Below are positions 24,901 to 36,930 of a DNA stretch of 64,000 nt, piece by piece. Made by a program: the position numbers and the translations under genes. The notes beneath the pieces were generated by a model, which saw only the letters and a program-made list of their open reading frames with translations, was not told the origin of the DNA and did not search any database. This stretch comes from Bos javanicus (taxonomy: Eukaryota; Chordata; Mammalia; Artiodactyla; Bovidae): contig NC_083882.1 of assembly GCF_032452875.1 (NCBI RefSeq), positions 60,899,614 through 60,963,613 on the forward strand, given 5' to 3'. Every line of letters begins with the position of its first letter. Within the stretch, counting starts at the first letter, position 1.

Positions 24901-27432
24901 TGCTGCACAGATTTTATGATTTATTTTTTCATTCCTCTAAGAATTGCACACCAGCATTAACCAACATAAACACATCATTCAGCTCTGTATTAGTGACATT
25001 CACTCCCAGGGCTTCAATTGGTTGCTTAATTCTGTACTGGTTTTAATACCCTACCACAATAACATTCTGTATTAGGATGAGGGAGTGAGGTGAGAGGAGG
25101 GAATTATTCCCTGTGAAATATAGTAATTGCCCAACTGGTAATCGTCTGAGGACGTGAAAGAATCCCTTGTTCTGAAGGGAAGGGTGAGTTTAATAAGACA
25201 GATAGCTTTAATTCTCAGCAACAGATTTATGGTTTTGAATGTGAGTGCTCTCAAAGACTAGGAGCAAAGGGAATTAGGGTATTGTGACCTGTACAAACAC
25301 AGGCCTACTAGGTCTGGTACCAATACCAAGTGATAAACTCACTTTTCTGTATTTATTGGGTTAACACATATTAGTAGGCAGCACTATCAAACAAAGTACT
25401 GTTTAGACTGACCTAGCTATTTTTGCCATCCAATTAATGACTTCATTTAGGCATAACTCTTTGTCCCTTACCCCTCCCTCTCACTTCCTTATCTCCCCCT
25501 TAGTTCCCATCCTTCTTATATCCTGCTGCTACTGCAAGGAAAAAAAAAAAAAAAGCAGTTTACTAGCTTCTCATTGGCTGCATCAGGTCTGGAAGAAACA
25601 GGTCAAGAACTCTGAGATTTCTAAACCCAGAAGGAAAATTTATTCCTAGCACTCCTTCTCTGTCATCTAGATGGTATTATTTTATATATGTATTTCCCTA
25701 TGTCATGTTTCAAATATACTGAAATCAGTTTCTAGATCATTTAACAGCCAAAGCTGCAAAACAGATCATCAAACATTCTTGTCATTCTCTAGTCATTCAT
25801 AACCAACTATTTCACCTGGTCTGCTGGAAGATAAACATTTATATCCACCAATTTAAATATAATCATAAATTTAAATAAAATGTGGAAAAGACACAATAAA
25901 GAGAAGAAAAACATTATCCTCTCACAAAATCTGAATAAATGAATCATTATTTATGGGATAACTCTCCCTCCAAATAAATGGCTCTAGATAGATACTGCAA
26001 TCTCCAAATCTCAAATTAATTTCTAAAAGTATTTAATCAGAGATACTCTTGAAGCTAATAAGATAATGTAGAACTCACAGTCTCTATTTTCTTATCAAAG
26101 TCCTGTTAATATTAGGTAAACTACCCAAAAACTAAAATCTATCTTCCAATAGTAATGTCAATAAGACACTGACAAGAAATTGCAAGAAAAAAAAAAAAAA
26201 CACACATAAATATAAAATCTTACTACATCCCTAGAGATTCCATCACCTTTCGATAGATTTCAGTCCAGGAGGAGCTTCATTAATTATTTCCTACCCTGCC
26301 TGATAGCAAATGAAAGCCTCATTTGGCTCATGATCCCTACCAATTGAAGGAGAAAAAAAAGACTCACTCAGGTGCCATCAACACCGCTAGTGCTCTCCAG
26401 GGAGGAGAATCACCAGTCTATTCAGGTATGAGTGAATTAAGTTTATAAACAGAATTGCATGCATCGTCCATGTTAACAAACGTGGCCTCTATCACTGAGA
26501 GAGTTCAGAGAATACAGGCCTGGTCTCTGAAAGATACAGAACTTTCCACTTTCCAGTTTTGTATGTGAGTGCCCTCAGAGGCTGAAAGATACTAGAACAT
26601 TCACCAAAGCAAAAACAAAAAATAACCTGACACTTTTAATCCTATAACTGAATCTACGAGAATTAAGGACAAACAACAGGTACAACAAAAATGCAAGTTC
26701 AAGTCAATCTACTTCTAGAGAGCACAGAGTAGATCTGCGGAGCCGTATAGTCCAGTTTCCATACAGTCCAGTTTATATACATCCTTTATATAATGTCCAT
26801 GAAGAGTAAAATAGACATTTTGCAATGTTCCATAAAATATAAACACCTTGCTTGACAATGAACTCCACATCTTCTTACCCAGTGGAATGGCTCAGAGCTT
26901 AACCCTAATACCACAGTGGCTGTATAGCATAAAAATCCAATGTAGAGTATGAAGACTCTTCCACCCTTAAGTGTTACCATTTCCCCAAACACATGATATT
27001 TACATATTGTCATTTCACTTTAACAAGTTTTTTTAGTGCCTCAGACCGTTCATTTGCTTATATATCTTTGCCAGAATAAAGGCAGAAAATGACACATATG
27101 ATATATATAAACATATGAATATATGAATCTAATTATGCTAAAACAAACATAATTCTTTGGCTCAGCATTGACACAACTTTAGGTGATATCCACAGGGGAT
27201 ATTTATTTAAGTACTTTGACTGATTTAAGAGGTGACTGATTAACTCCTCAACAGCAAGTAGCTTACTGTGGATAAAAATGCCTTCATGCTCTTTGGCTTT
27301 AAACATGTCTCTGGTCTACAGAATCATCAAAAACAATCCAAGTGCATTTCCACATAATACCAAAAACTGGAAAAAGACAGCATATTTTCCATGTTTATTA
27401 ATTATTCCTACAAATTCCTGTTAAGATCATTG
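18915..27432. other. 8.5 kb with no recognised gene and no young repeats
   Basis: Long AT-rich stretch without Bov SINEs, BovB or CHR elements by eye. No reading frame exceeds about 75 codons. A CTAAAAATAG site (23553-23562) and A-runs at 25538 and 26189 are the only items noted. Possibly regulatory or conserved, but this cannot be judged without alignment. Confidence 0.5.
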
Positions 27433-27445
27433 TTAAAGTAAGTTG

Positions 27446-27692
27446 TTAAAGAAGCTCCAATACTTTGGCCACCTGATGCAAACAGCTGACTCATTGGAAA
27501 AGACCCTGATGCTGAGAAAGACTGAAGGCAAAAAGGGAAGAGGGCAGCAAAGGGTGAGATGGTTGGATAGTATCACCAGTTCAGTAGACATGAAGTTGGG
27601 CAAACTTTGGGAGTAGTGAGGGGCAGAGAAGCCTGGCGGGCTGCAGTCCATAAGGTCGCAAAGAGTCGGACATGACTTAGTGACGGAACAAC
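27446..27692 (+). mobile_element. BovB LINE 3'-end fragment
   Basis: Terminal BovB sequence: ACTTTGGCCACCTGATGC, TGAGATGGTTGGATAG and AAGGTCGCAAAGAGTCGG. Nearly matching flanks TAAAGTAAGTTG (27434-27445) and AAAAGTATGTTG (27693-27704) look like a decayed target duplication. Confidence 0.85.
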
Positions 27693-28251
27693 AAAAGTAT
27701 GTTGGGATTTCCACTGTTTTCACAGAAATTGTTCACAATGTATATTCTTCCAGTGACTTATCTCTGCTTTATGTCATCCACCATGACAGTCACCACTTAG
27801 TTATCTCTGCTACTGGTGAGAAGCCATGACAAAAGATAACCCTAAATCCTCCATACTTCACTCTAACCTATGTGATACATTGATCTGAACAATAGACTTG
27901 GCTTCCCAGATAGGGTTTTCTTGGCTTTCTGATTTCTGTATATTTTTTTGATTCTTTGTACTGCATTGCTTTCTTTTTATGATATTGTATTTCTAGACTG
28001 GCTGTTTAATGGGAGACAATGGTTCTGAGTTTGAGTAAAGCCAGCCTCAAATGAGAAACTGGCTATTGAAAATCTGTACAATAGATAATTTGCAGGTCAG
28101 GAAGCAAAAGTTGAATATCTGTGGGTCAACTATCACTTAGTTCCTAGTACTCAAGATACAAATTCTCCTTCACAGATACCAATGATAGCAAATGGATTAA
28201 AAACTGAATTGCAGATCAGCAACACCATGACAAAGGAATGTGGAACTATTC

Positions 28252-28490
28252 TTTCCTGCTGCTGCTGCTGCTAAGTCACCTCAGTCATGTCCGATTCTGT
28301 GCAACCCCATAGACGGCAGCCCACCAGGCTCCCCTGTCTCTGGGATTCTCCAGGCAAGAACACTGGAGTGGGTTGCCACTTCCTTCTCCAATGCATGAAA
28401 GTGAAAAGTGAAAGTGAAGTCGCTCAGTTATGTCCAACCCTCAGCGTCCCCATGCAGCCTACCAGGCTCCTCCATCCATAGGATTTTAAC
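28252..28490 (-). mobile_element. Bov-A2 SINE (dimeric) with (TGC)n head
   Basis: Two Bov-A units are joined by the linker GAAAGTGAAAAGTGAAAGTG typical of Bov-A2. A (TGC)n microsatellite sits at the left end (28255-28271). The second unit stops early, after CCATCCATAGGATTTT. Confidence 0.85.
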
Positions 28491-31310
28491 TTCTTATTTA
28501 GCACATCACTTGCCTTATACACCAATTCCACATAGTATTACCTACAGACCTGAAAGGGGATGTGCTAGGGTCTCACTCAGAGCTGCAGCTCATTCAGTAT
28601 GTGCTGTTTTTTAAATCACTTAACTCATACTCTGGATTAATTTATTTACCATAAAGTAACCATATTTTCTGAACCTCCAGTTGAGTCATATGGTCTAATA
28701 TGTATTAGCATACTTTGGGAAGACACTAATGAGAAATTAGGGATGCTATGGAAACAGAAAACTAAGTCAGAAATAACACTCATATCACAATCCTAATCTT
28801 AATTCACATTTCAAAAGTACATATTCCCACTTACTGAATAAACAGGTCTGGTCCCTTCAATCTTAAACACATACCACTCCATCAACCTTCTTTCAAACAG
28901 ATCTTTTTGATCTCCATCCTAGAAAATAGGATTGTCTTCTAACCTGTAGTGGTGAAAACATTGGCCTGAGGAACTCTGTGTTTTGAGTCAAGCTTCTTTT
29001 CAGGCAGGAAAACCAAGAGGTACCTTTTGTTCACACCAAATGTCCCTTGCAGAATTCAAAATGGCTTTTGGGTCAGGAAGATTTCCTGGAACAGGCCCCT
29101 TTGTCACTGAATGACAACCCGTAATCATTCTAAACTGTATCAATAAAAAAAAAAAAAAAATAGAGAGGAATGTTACACTCTGCATCGTGTGCATAAGAAC
29201 ATCACACGTTCACTTAAAAATGTAAACTGAACTGAGGTGTATTTATTTCCCACTTTACCAAGGAATAGCTGCAATGTTAGTGCTGAAGATGTATCACAAT
29301 CTGAAAATCAACAACCCTGCCTGATTCTCTTGGGACATGGAGGTGCTAATGTTTATGATTCCGATGCAATTAAAAATAATTTTTCACTGGTTAATGTTGA
29401 CTTCCCAAAAAATGGGGAAAAGAGTATATATGTATGTATGTAACTCAGAGTATTTTCCTTAGATATTTCTTATTCCATATATTGAATTCTATTTCAACAC
29501 ATGCTTAATGAAGATTTTCAGAGCTTCGGCGATCCTGTTTAAAACAAATTTGACAAGGAAAGCAGCAGCACTTGTGAAACACTACATGTGTCTAAGCATA
29601 AAATGAGTTCCCCAGCACAGGTTGGCACACTGTTTTCTGACAAGACTGTACTGTAACAAAGCAAGAAATCAAAATGTTTACTTACCAACTTTCACCATGT
29701 GTATTCAACTGGAGACTGAGGAGTTATTTTTTAATAAGTGAATCTCTTTGCTTTAGAAGTTGCTAGAATAAATAGCTTCAACATAAACCCAATTTATTTG
29801 GTTTAGTTCACACTCTAAAGCTAAATTTGAAACTCCTGGTTCTGCATTTAACCTAACAGGGAGATTTAAAAACTGTTTTGTTCTTACTACTTAACTATAA
29901 AACCAAGGCTGATATGAGTTGAGGGATACATTATCATTTGATTGGGCTACATTATCATTTAATTCCTTCCAGCACCAACATTCTGTGGAATTGAAGAAAA
30001 TACTAAATTAGCTTGACATGTAGCCTAGTCACCTGACTGTACATTTAAAAACAAAAACCTGAGAATCAGGGACTAGAAATGATGTGCCCACAGTCAACAA
30101 GTTGACTCTGGACCCCTAAACCAGCTGTCACACACCTCAGGAACCCACAAGCTCCCTTTTCACAGAAAATCAAAGGAGTATTTAAATCCCCTGTTTATCC
30201 CATAACTGTTATGCATAACTGTTTCCTTCACAAGGATTTGCAAAAGAGAACAATGCATCTACCCTTGAAAAGACTCTGATTAGGATAACCCTCAAACATT
30301 GTACTTTTGGTAACATTTATTATCATCTAAAAAGCAACAAAAGGATCCCAGATCCCAAGAATTCAAATCTCTAAATGGGGTCATCTTTCTTTTATGTTAC
30401 AATCAAATGTGTATGGTGGCCTTGAAGAAAATACCGTTTGCTAAATCAGTTACAAATAACCCCTAGAAGCATATTTTAGTATAAAACATTCACAAATGGT
30501 ACTAAAGAACTTTGTCTAGCTGTGATTTGAAAAGAAAAAACTCAGCTGCACTGAGGACTCTACCTTCACACATTCTCTATAAGGGAACTGTTCCACACCA
30601 AAGTGTTCCTATACAAGTCTTGAGGGCTTAAATGCGTCCTTCCTAGTGTGGAATCAAGATCCAGACATCCTAAAATAAACGTGTCTTGCAGGAAGAAAAG
30701 CACAAACAAACATTTAGTGATAACCTAGAAATATTTGGTTTGGAAGCCCCTGCTGTCACTTCGTGACCCTTAAGAAAACCATTTAAGATAAAGAAACAAC
30801 GCTTAGGGTCCCTAAATGACTATATTACAGAATTTCCTAAATTCTGGATTCTCAGAATTACCAACTCCATTACATATCAATACAATTTAATGTAACTTTT
30901 CAGATTTAAAAAGGAGATGCTGTAGAACCAACAAAATACATTTTCTCAACAGCCAAATCATTGCTATTGCTATTATAGCATGGTCAATAAACAATCAATG
31001 CCACAGTTACATTTAAACTATTTTAAGATATAATCTGACCTTGTTGGGTACAGCAAAAGATACATGGTATCTTGTCCACAGAGCCAATTTTTTATACCAC
31101 AACATGCCTGGGATCCTCCCCCAAGAGAAGAAACTGAAGTAATCATTCAATGACAGGCTATCTTGTGTCTGCAAACCATCTGCTTATAAGGAGCTCAAAA
31201 TTAAAGAAACTATCCATGATTTTTACAATATCCTAATAAACCATGTAACTCAAGGGTTCTAAACCTCTTTTTCTCCCAGAGGAGCATGAAGCACTGCAGA
31301 CGTAACATCA
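28491..31310. other. No recognised gene; A-run after AATAAA at 29142-29160
   Basis: Repeat-poor AT-rich sequence downstream of KCNA4. At about 29142 an AATAAA runs directly into a run of A, a possible retroposed 3' end, but no parent transcript is recognisable. Confidence 0.45.
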
Positions 31311-31314
31311 GGCA

Positions 31315-31460
31315 TTTATACGGAACTCTGCATTTCAGAGTTTTCACATGTTCTCATTTGCCTTCTGTAAAAACTCTGTGACATAACAAATGCACCACGT
31401 GTCCTCTTTTTCAGTAAGAGGAAACTGGAGGGGCAGAGATGAACAGAGAAACCTTCCCAA
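31315..31460 (-). repeat. MIR-like fragment (antisense)
   Basis: Blocks TTTTCACATGTTCTCATTTG and GAGGAAACTGGAGGGGCAGAG follow antisense MIR order. Confidence 0.5.
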
Positions 31461-33135
31461 ATGAACGGTGACCAACCTGAACAGTGTTACCCTAGTCTAA
31501 TGTTTGCTACATTTTTTGCTCTAAATCCAAAATATATTAAAATGCCACCTTGGAAGTCTTGTTACAAGATGGCATTTCCTTGCTCTGTAACTCTGTTGTC
31601 CACTAGAGATTTTTGGTCTGCACATTCAACTGACCCCCATACTCCCCCACCGCCGCTGTTCTTCATTCTCCAAAAGGTGTTCTTGAAAGGTGTAGCTCTA
31701 TAGTGGTGGAGAAGGGGATAAAACTTGGGTTTTAAATCCAACATTGAATTTACTTTGAATTTTAAGTATCATTAAAGGAGAGATAAGATTTATGTTATTA
31801 TCAAATGATGACCTGGGGTTATAAGTCTTGAGAAAAGCTACTCTAGCTCTTTTTTTTTTTTTTTAAAGTTCACAGTTGTCAGAGTTCATTATGTGCTGAG
31901 ATACCTTCCATAGCATTTTCCCCCCAGACCTCCGAATAACCATTTTACAAAGAACAGAAGTTAAAATATTGGAGAATAAGGCCTCTTATGCATTCTGAGT
32001 TTGCTAACCTACATCTCTTGATAACTTAACAATATAAGTCACATCACTAGCTGTTACCTCACATTCTAGAGCACCTTGTCGTGAGTTAAATTCAGTTTTA
32101 AGTGTCATAAATTCCTTTCATAAAAATGATAATGATGGTGATGTGGAAACCCAATGTGTTGACACCAGTTCTATCAATCTGAGCAAATAGAATGCTGAAT
32201 TCTGAGGTGAATCCCCACATTCTGCCCTTAAGTCGCTGCACAAATAAATAAACTTAGTAAATCTAGCATTTATGTTGCACATTTAATAGAAAGCTCTTAA
32301 GCCATAATCACTGTAGCTGCTGGGCATCTTATTTCTTCAAGAATTCTTTCAGTGCATGCATTAACTTTGGTTAAATTATTCTGGCTTTAAAGGCAGAAGA
32401 ATATATAAAATAGTATGGTTTCAGAAGCATCATTGTTAACAGACCAATTTCAAAAGATTCATTTGCTAAATTTGACTTCATAGTCCCTTTGCAGATCAAT
32501 TATTGAGATTTTAAAAAAGAAGGGAATCATGTGCTGCTATCTGTGTGGCCATTTGTCTTACACAAAGAAAATAAGAGAACAATAAAATAAGACTAAGAAA
32601 TCATTCTTCCAATGATTGTCATTGAACTGTTACATTTGTAAACATTCACAGTATGAAGTCTTTCTCAATCTCCAGCATATAAAGTAGTGCAAAGGAAAAA
32701 AAAAAAAAGTAAAGAAAATTCCAGTCCTGTTATCTGTGAACAAAATTTGTTACAGTTTCTCTGATTTCATTTCTTCCATTATTGTTAGACATTTGATGTC
32801 ACATCTTCCCAAAATTAATAATAAAATATAATCAATTTCTAAAGGCCCCTGCAGCCTTTTTAAAAGTTAATTTCCAGTTAAAAATAAACTTTAATTAAAT
32901 CCAAGATAAAATTGTGACCTATATTCTATTAAATAATTCACTTTCTTTTTTCTACATAATATTTCTTACAATTTTTAAAAAACAACAGCTATGGAATCCA
33001 AAGACATGAAATGCTATTAAAGCACTGAATAAACAACTGCTCAAATTCATTAGTTCTTACATAGTAAATACTTCAAAATGCCAACTTTTCCCATCACTGC
33101 ACGATTACTAACAACGTTGACAATTTACTTGTACA

Positions 33136-33149
33136 TACACACATATGCG

Positions 33150-33182
<33 letters not shown>

Positions 33183-33184
33183 CA
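33136..33184. repeat. (CA)n microsatellite within the likely KCNA4 3' UTR
   Basis: An imperfect CA/CG start is followed by about 16 uninterrupted CA units. On the KCNA4 sense strand it reads (TG)n, about 310-360 nt past the stop. Confidence 0.95.
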
Positions 33185-33312
33185 TTCTCTCCAGGGAACT
33201 GTGTTTACTTTTAACATCTCTTCCAGTTAATGTGCAAAATTCTTGCATTCTAATAAAAATATAAAGATAGATTTGCTCCTACTTAAGCCTCCCTTCTCTC
33301 CAAGATGTATCA

Positions 33313-33318
33313 TTTATT
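33313..33318 (-). terminator. KCNA4: Proximal poly(A) signal candidate for KCNA4
   Basis: AATAAA on the minus strand lies about 177 nt beyond the stop codon. With a leader of about 1 kb and a 2-kb reading frame it would give an mRNA near 3.2-3.5 kb. Cleavage here is inferred. Confidence 0.45.
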
Positions 33319-33494
33319 TGATATGTAATACAAGTTTAGTAACAATTATGCCATGTATAACCATTAAATGGTGTACTACTGTATGCATTGGATTCATTTG
33401 CATATATCATTTTCATAACTGCACTCTCTATGCATAAATATATTTGGAGATGCTGGGATTGGGGGAGCGGGCAGCATCGGGTGGAGAGCGAGAT

Positions 33495-35477
33495 TCACAC
33501 GTCGGTCTCCACAGCCTTCGCATTAGAACAGTTGTTTTTATCTGTCTCACTGTCATCCCCCTTTCCCTGACACTTCTCCTTTGCACAGAGAGATTCCTTA
33601 ACTCCTTCTTCCATCTCTAGATACTCTGACTTGTCCCCCAGGGAAGAAGAAGTAGAGCTCCGAAATTTCTTCAGCAAATTAGAAGGGAGGTATGGGCAAC
33701 TGACTGCATTCTGTGTGAGCTGTGTCTGTTCCTCATTTTCAGTCTCTCTGTGGTAGAAATAGTTAAAGTTAGAGACAATCACTGGCACGGGCAGAGCGAT
33801 GGTTAAGACACCTGCAATGGCACACAGAGACCCTACAATCTTGCCCCCCACCGTGATGGGCTTCATGTCCCCATAGCCCACGGTTGTCATGGTCACCACA
33901 GCCCACCAAAATGCATCGGGGATGCTTTGGAAGTGGGTGGTCGGCTCATCTGCCTCCGCGAAATACACAGCGCTGGAGAAGAGGATGACCCCGATGAAGA
34001 GGAAGAAGATCAGGAGGCCTAGTTCGCGCATGCTGGCTCGGAGCGTGTGGCCCAGGATCTGCAGGCCTTTGGAGTGTCTGGAGAGCTTGAAGATCCGGAA
34101 TACTCGGACCAGACGGATGATCCTGAGAATGGCAAAGGACATGGCCTGCTGCTGCTGCCCGTTGCCACCCCCCTGCTGCTGGGCCAGATCCGTGCCCAGC
34201 GTGATGAAGTAAGGCAAAATGGAGACGATGTCAATGATGTTCATGATGTTTTTGAAGAAGAGGGCTTGGCTGGGACAAGCAAAGCAGCGAACCACAAACT
34301 CGAAAGAAAACCACACGATGCACACTGTCTCCACGATGAAGAAGGGGTCGTTGAAGATCGTGTGCCCTGAGTTCTCCGGGTGGGGAGCCGACGTGTCGTT
34401 CAACAACCCACCGTGCCCGCCCGTGCTCAGGGCCATGATGAGATCCCTGTCGTCCCGAAACTCCGGCAAGGTTTCCAAGCAGAAGATGACGATGGAGATG
34501 AGGATAACCAGGACGGAGACAATGGCTATGCCCCTCGCTGGACTGGAGCTCTCCGGATACTCAAAGAGCAGCCAGATCTGCTTCTTAAATTCGTTCTCCG
34601 GCAAGGCCCTGTCCTCCTCCTCTCTCACAAAGCCCTCATCCTCCCGAAACTTGAGCAGGGCCTCCTCCCCCAGCTGGTAGAACTTCACCTCCTCAGTGAA
34701 GATATCAAAGGGGACGTTGACTGGCCTCTTCAGGCGGCCCCCTGACTGGTAATAATATAAGATGGCATCAAAGCTAGGCCTGTTCCTGTCGAAAAAATAC
34801 TCGTTGCGCAGAGGGTCGAAATACTGAGTCCTCTTCTCAGGGTCCCCCAGCAAAGTCTCGGGAAACTGGGCCAGGGTTTTCATCTGGGTCTCGAAGCGCA
34901 GACCCGAGACATTGATCACCACGCGTTCACAGCAGTCGCTGTAGCGGACAGAGCTGTAGCCGCCGCCGCCGCTGCCGCCGCCACCGCCGCCCCCATCGTC
35001 CTGCGCCAGCAGGTCGGTGTAGGAACACTCCTCCCCATGGTCCTCCTCGCTGTAATAAAACCTTCCCTCCTCTTCCTCGTCCTCCTCGTCGTCCTCCTCT
35101 TCGTCCTCCTCACTCAGATCCCGCAGGATCTTCTCCTCCGAGCCACTGGGCATCAGGTCGGAGCAGTGAGGGAAGCTGCTCTGCCGGTGATGGACTTTCT
35201 TCTTCTCCGGGTGCGGTCGCCGCCTCCTCCGACTTCCCCGGCCGCTCTGGGGGTCGTGGGAGGTGCAGGCCCCGCGCGATGGGTGGTGGTGGTGGGCACC
35301 CCCTCCAGAGCCCCCACCGCCTTCCACCGCAGCAGTGGCCGCGGCCACCGCGGCAGCCGCAGCCGCCCTCGAGTGAGCCAGCCTCTCGCGCTCCCGCGCC
35401 CGGGCCTGAGCCGCGTAACCATAAGGCATGTGACTGTTGCACCCTGAGCTCTCAGCACTCACCATTGCAACCTCCAT
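33495..35477 (-). CDS. KCNA4: Voltage-gated K+ channel subunit Kv1.4 (Shaker family), intact single coding exon
   Basis: The 660-residue frame has the full Shaker channel plan. Residues 1-60 are an N-terminal inactivation ball with Cys13 and an Ala run (38-50). A His cluster (62-65), basic patch (83-87), acidic run (123-137) and Gly run (162-173) follow. The T1 tetramerisation domain is about 184-283. S1 is about 315-334, S2 376-397, S3 411-430, S4 447-465 with Arg every third residue, S5 486-506. The pore helix and filter TVGYGD are at 532-537, and S6 about 546-572 carries the PVP hinge (563-565). Asn360 (NDTS) is a likely glycosylation site. Lys539 after the filter is the residue that makes Kv1.4 TEA-insensitive. 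The C-terminus ETDV is a PDZ ligand for PSD-95-type scaffolds. The family forms homo- or hetero-tetramers carrying A-type current in neurons and heart. The start has a strong Kozak context (GCCACC before ATGG). Stop is TGA at 33495-33497. No break is seen. Human Kv1.4 is about 653 residues; the extra residues probably lie in the low-complexity N-terminus. Confidence 0.98.
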   Translation of the reverse strand: MEVAMVSAESSGCNSHMPYGYAAQARARERERLAHSRAAAAAAVAAATAAVEGGGGSGGGAHHHHPSRGACTSHDPQSGRGSRRRRRPHPEKKKVHHRQSSFPHCSDLMPSGSEEKILRDLSEEDEEEDDEEDEEEEGRFYYSEEDHGEECSYTDLLAQDDGGGGGGGSGGGGYSSVRYSDCCERVVINVSGLRFETQMKTLAQFPETLLGDPEKRTQYFDPLRNEYFFDRNRPSFDAILYYYQSGGRLKRPVNVPFDIFTEEVKFYQLGEEALLKFREDEGFVREEEDRALPENEFKKQIWLLFEYPESSSPARGIAIVSVLVILISIVIFCLETLPEFRDDRDLIMALSTGGHGGLLNDTSAPHPENSGHTIFNDPFFIVETVCIVWFSFEFVVRCFACPSQALFFKNIMNIIDIVSILPYFITLGTDLAQQQGGGNGQQQQAMSFAILRIIRLVRVFRIFKLSRHSKGLQILGHTLRASMRELGLLIFFLFIGVILFSSAVYFAEADEPTTHFQSIPDAFWWAVVTMTTVGYGDMKPITVGGKIVGSLCAIAGVLTIALPVPVIVSNFNYFYHRETENEEQTQLTQNAVSCPYLPSNLLKKFRSSTSSSLGDKSEYLEMEEGVKESLCAKEKCQGKGDDSETDKNNCSNAKAVETDV

Positions 35478-35498
35478 GGTGGCGGTTTGGGGAAATGG

Positions 35499-35536
35499 CT
35501 GGTTCCAGTTGGAGAAGAAGAAAGAAAAATAGGGCA
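35499..35536 (-). promoter_or_regulatory. KCNA4: Candidate 3' splice acceptor just upstream of the KCNA4 start
   Basis: Read on the minus strand, a pyrimidine-rich tract of about 25 nt (35511-35536) is followed by the first AG at 35500-35499. This leaves a 21-nt 5' UTR piece (35498-35478) before the ATG. It matches the expected form of a 3' splice site. KCNA4 is known to have 5' non-coding sequence upstream of its single coding exon. That this exact AG is used is inference. Confidence 0.55.
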
Positions 35537-36749
35537 GATTCTTTTCTCACCAAATTAAGGTAAGTTTGGAACCCTTAAGCAGATTGCTTGGAAGATGAAG
35601 GATATTTTCAGTCCAACTTTGCATTTTCTGTTTTTAAATCAGCACGCCCCATGCTCTCTCTTCTCAGGGATTCAACGTTGCTCTCCAGAGAGATGGCCTG
35701 GCACTTTCAAGTAAAAGTCAGAAAATGTCGGGGTCTCCCAAACACCTGTTTTGGGGTGGATGTTCAAATCTGGAAATATAACTAGGATGTCATTGGTCTT
35801 GATGCTGAAAGTTTCAACGACAGCAAGTAGCCGACCGCCGGCAGTTGTGCCTAGAGAATGGAATATATTTTTTCTGCCATGGAAATTGTCCAAAGCTCAG
35901 TCCATGAAATTTAAATAAAATGCAAATAAGCCTTTAAGTCTTAACACTTGCCTTCTAGTGACAGCCTGACCCATGTTAACATGTGATTTGAAGTATGTCC
36001 AGGCATTGCCACTCAAAGCCTAGCAGGATGATTCTCCCGGCTCTCCCCTTAAGTTCATCACAGGCTTCCTGGACCTAGGGGCAATGTTGAGCTAGCTGTA
36101 GAGGCAAAGACCTTGGGAGGTAGAGTAGATGCAAGATGAGGTGTCAGTGGGGGGCAAGCCCAGCTCTGAGGTCTCCATAGAAATCAAGGAAATGCAGAGC
36201 ATCCTTCATCTAAAATCATGCAGAAGAAGCCACTTCACCTGGAAAAAGGAAGGGAAACAAGCATGGGAGAAAAATAAAAAGAATCAAATAATAAAGAGCA
36301 AACTGAGTATTTCCTTTACACACACTTCTTTCTCTTCTCCTCAAGCAAGCAAGCCATTATATAAAGCACCAAAGCGACTATAAATTTCCAAGGAGTAGTA
36401 ATGGGGCAGGTTGTTAAATCTCCTTCTCACTAAATATCCTTCTATCCTTTTTCTTTGGCTATCATTTCAGCACTGTCTACTTTCATCGTAACTTAATTAT
36501 TTTTCCTCTCTCCACTCTCCACCCATATGGTTCTTCTTTCAGTCCACCTTTTCACTAATGCTAGGTCTTAATTCTCACTGTCACCCTCTTCATTCCACAA
36601 TAAACAGTGTTGTCACTTTACAGCTGCTTCCATCATTCACTGATCTCAAGGCATTTTTTTCAAATTTCCACGCAGTAAGTATTTCTGAATTCAGTGGCCT
36701 TCCACCCCTCTGACTTGATTCAGGATTAGAGGAGTTGGAAAAACCAGTT

Positions 36750-36930
36750 TTCTTTAATCCAGGTTCCACCACTCGAACAAGCATCAGTCACCTCATCTAC
36801 AAAGTGCAGATAATAATACAACCTCTCCCATCCCACTTGTGTAAGGATTAAATGAGATAATTGATGTTGACAGAACACCACAGTGCCTTGTACATGAGGA
36901 ATATCAATAAAGGCTTGCAGTTATTAATAA
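36750..36930 (+). repeat. MIR SINE inside the candidate KCNA4 intron
   Basis: Shows CAGTCACCTCATCTACAAAG, GTAAGGATTAAATGAGATAA, CAGTGCCTTGTAC and a TCAATAAAGG tail in MIR order. Confidence 0.75.

Larger units (their letters stand above)
32282..33494 (-). other. KCNA4: Probable KCNA4 3' UTR (long form), ending near an ATTAAA at 32287-32282
   Basis: The region after the stop is free of interspersed repeats I recognise, AT-rich, and contains a dinucleotide repeat (33151-33184), ATTAAA variants at 32895-32890 and 32287-32282, and several AUUUA-type motifs on the minus strand. Rodent Kv1.4 has been described with two mRNA sizes from alternative polyadenylation. A tail of about 1.2 kb would suit the longer form. 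The end is a guess. Confidence 0.35.

Noticed and set aside
28252..28275. Possible CAG/CTG-type repeat gene region
   Set aside because: It is the microsatellite head of a Bov-A2 SINE.
33889..35563. Long plus-strand frames (up to 153 codons) over the KCNA4 coding exon
   Set aside because: They are antisense shadows of GC-rich Kv1.4 codons; no domain, promoter or splice context supports them.
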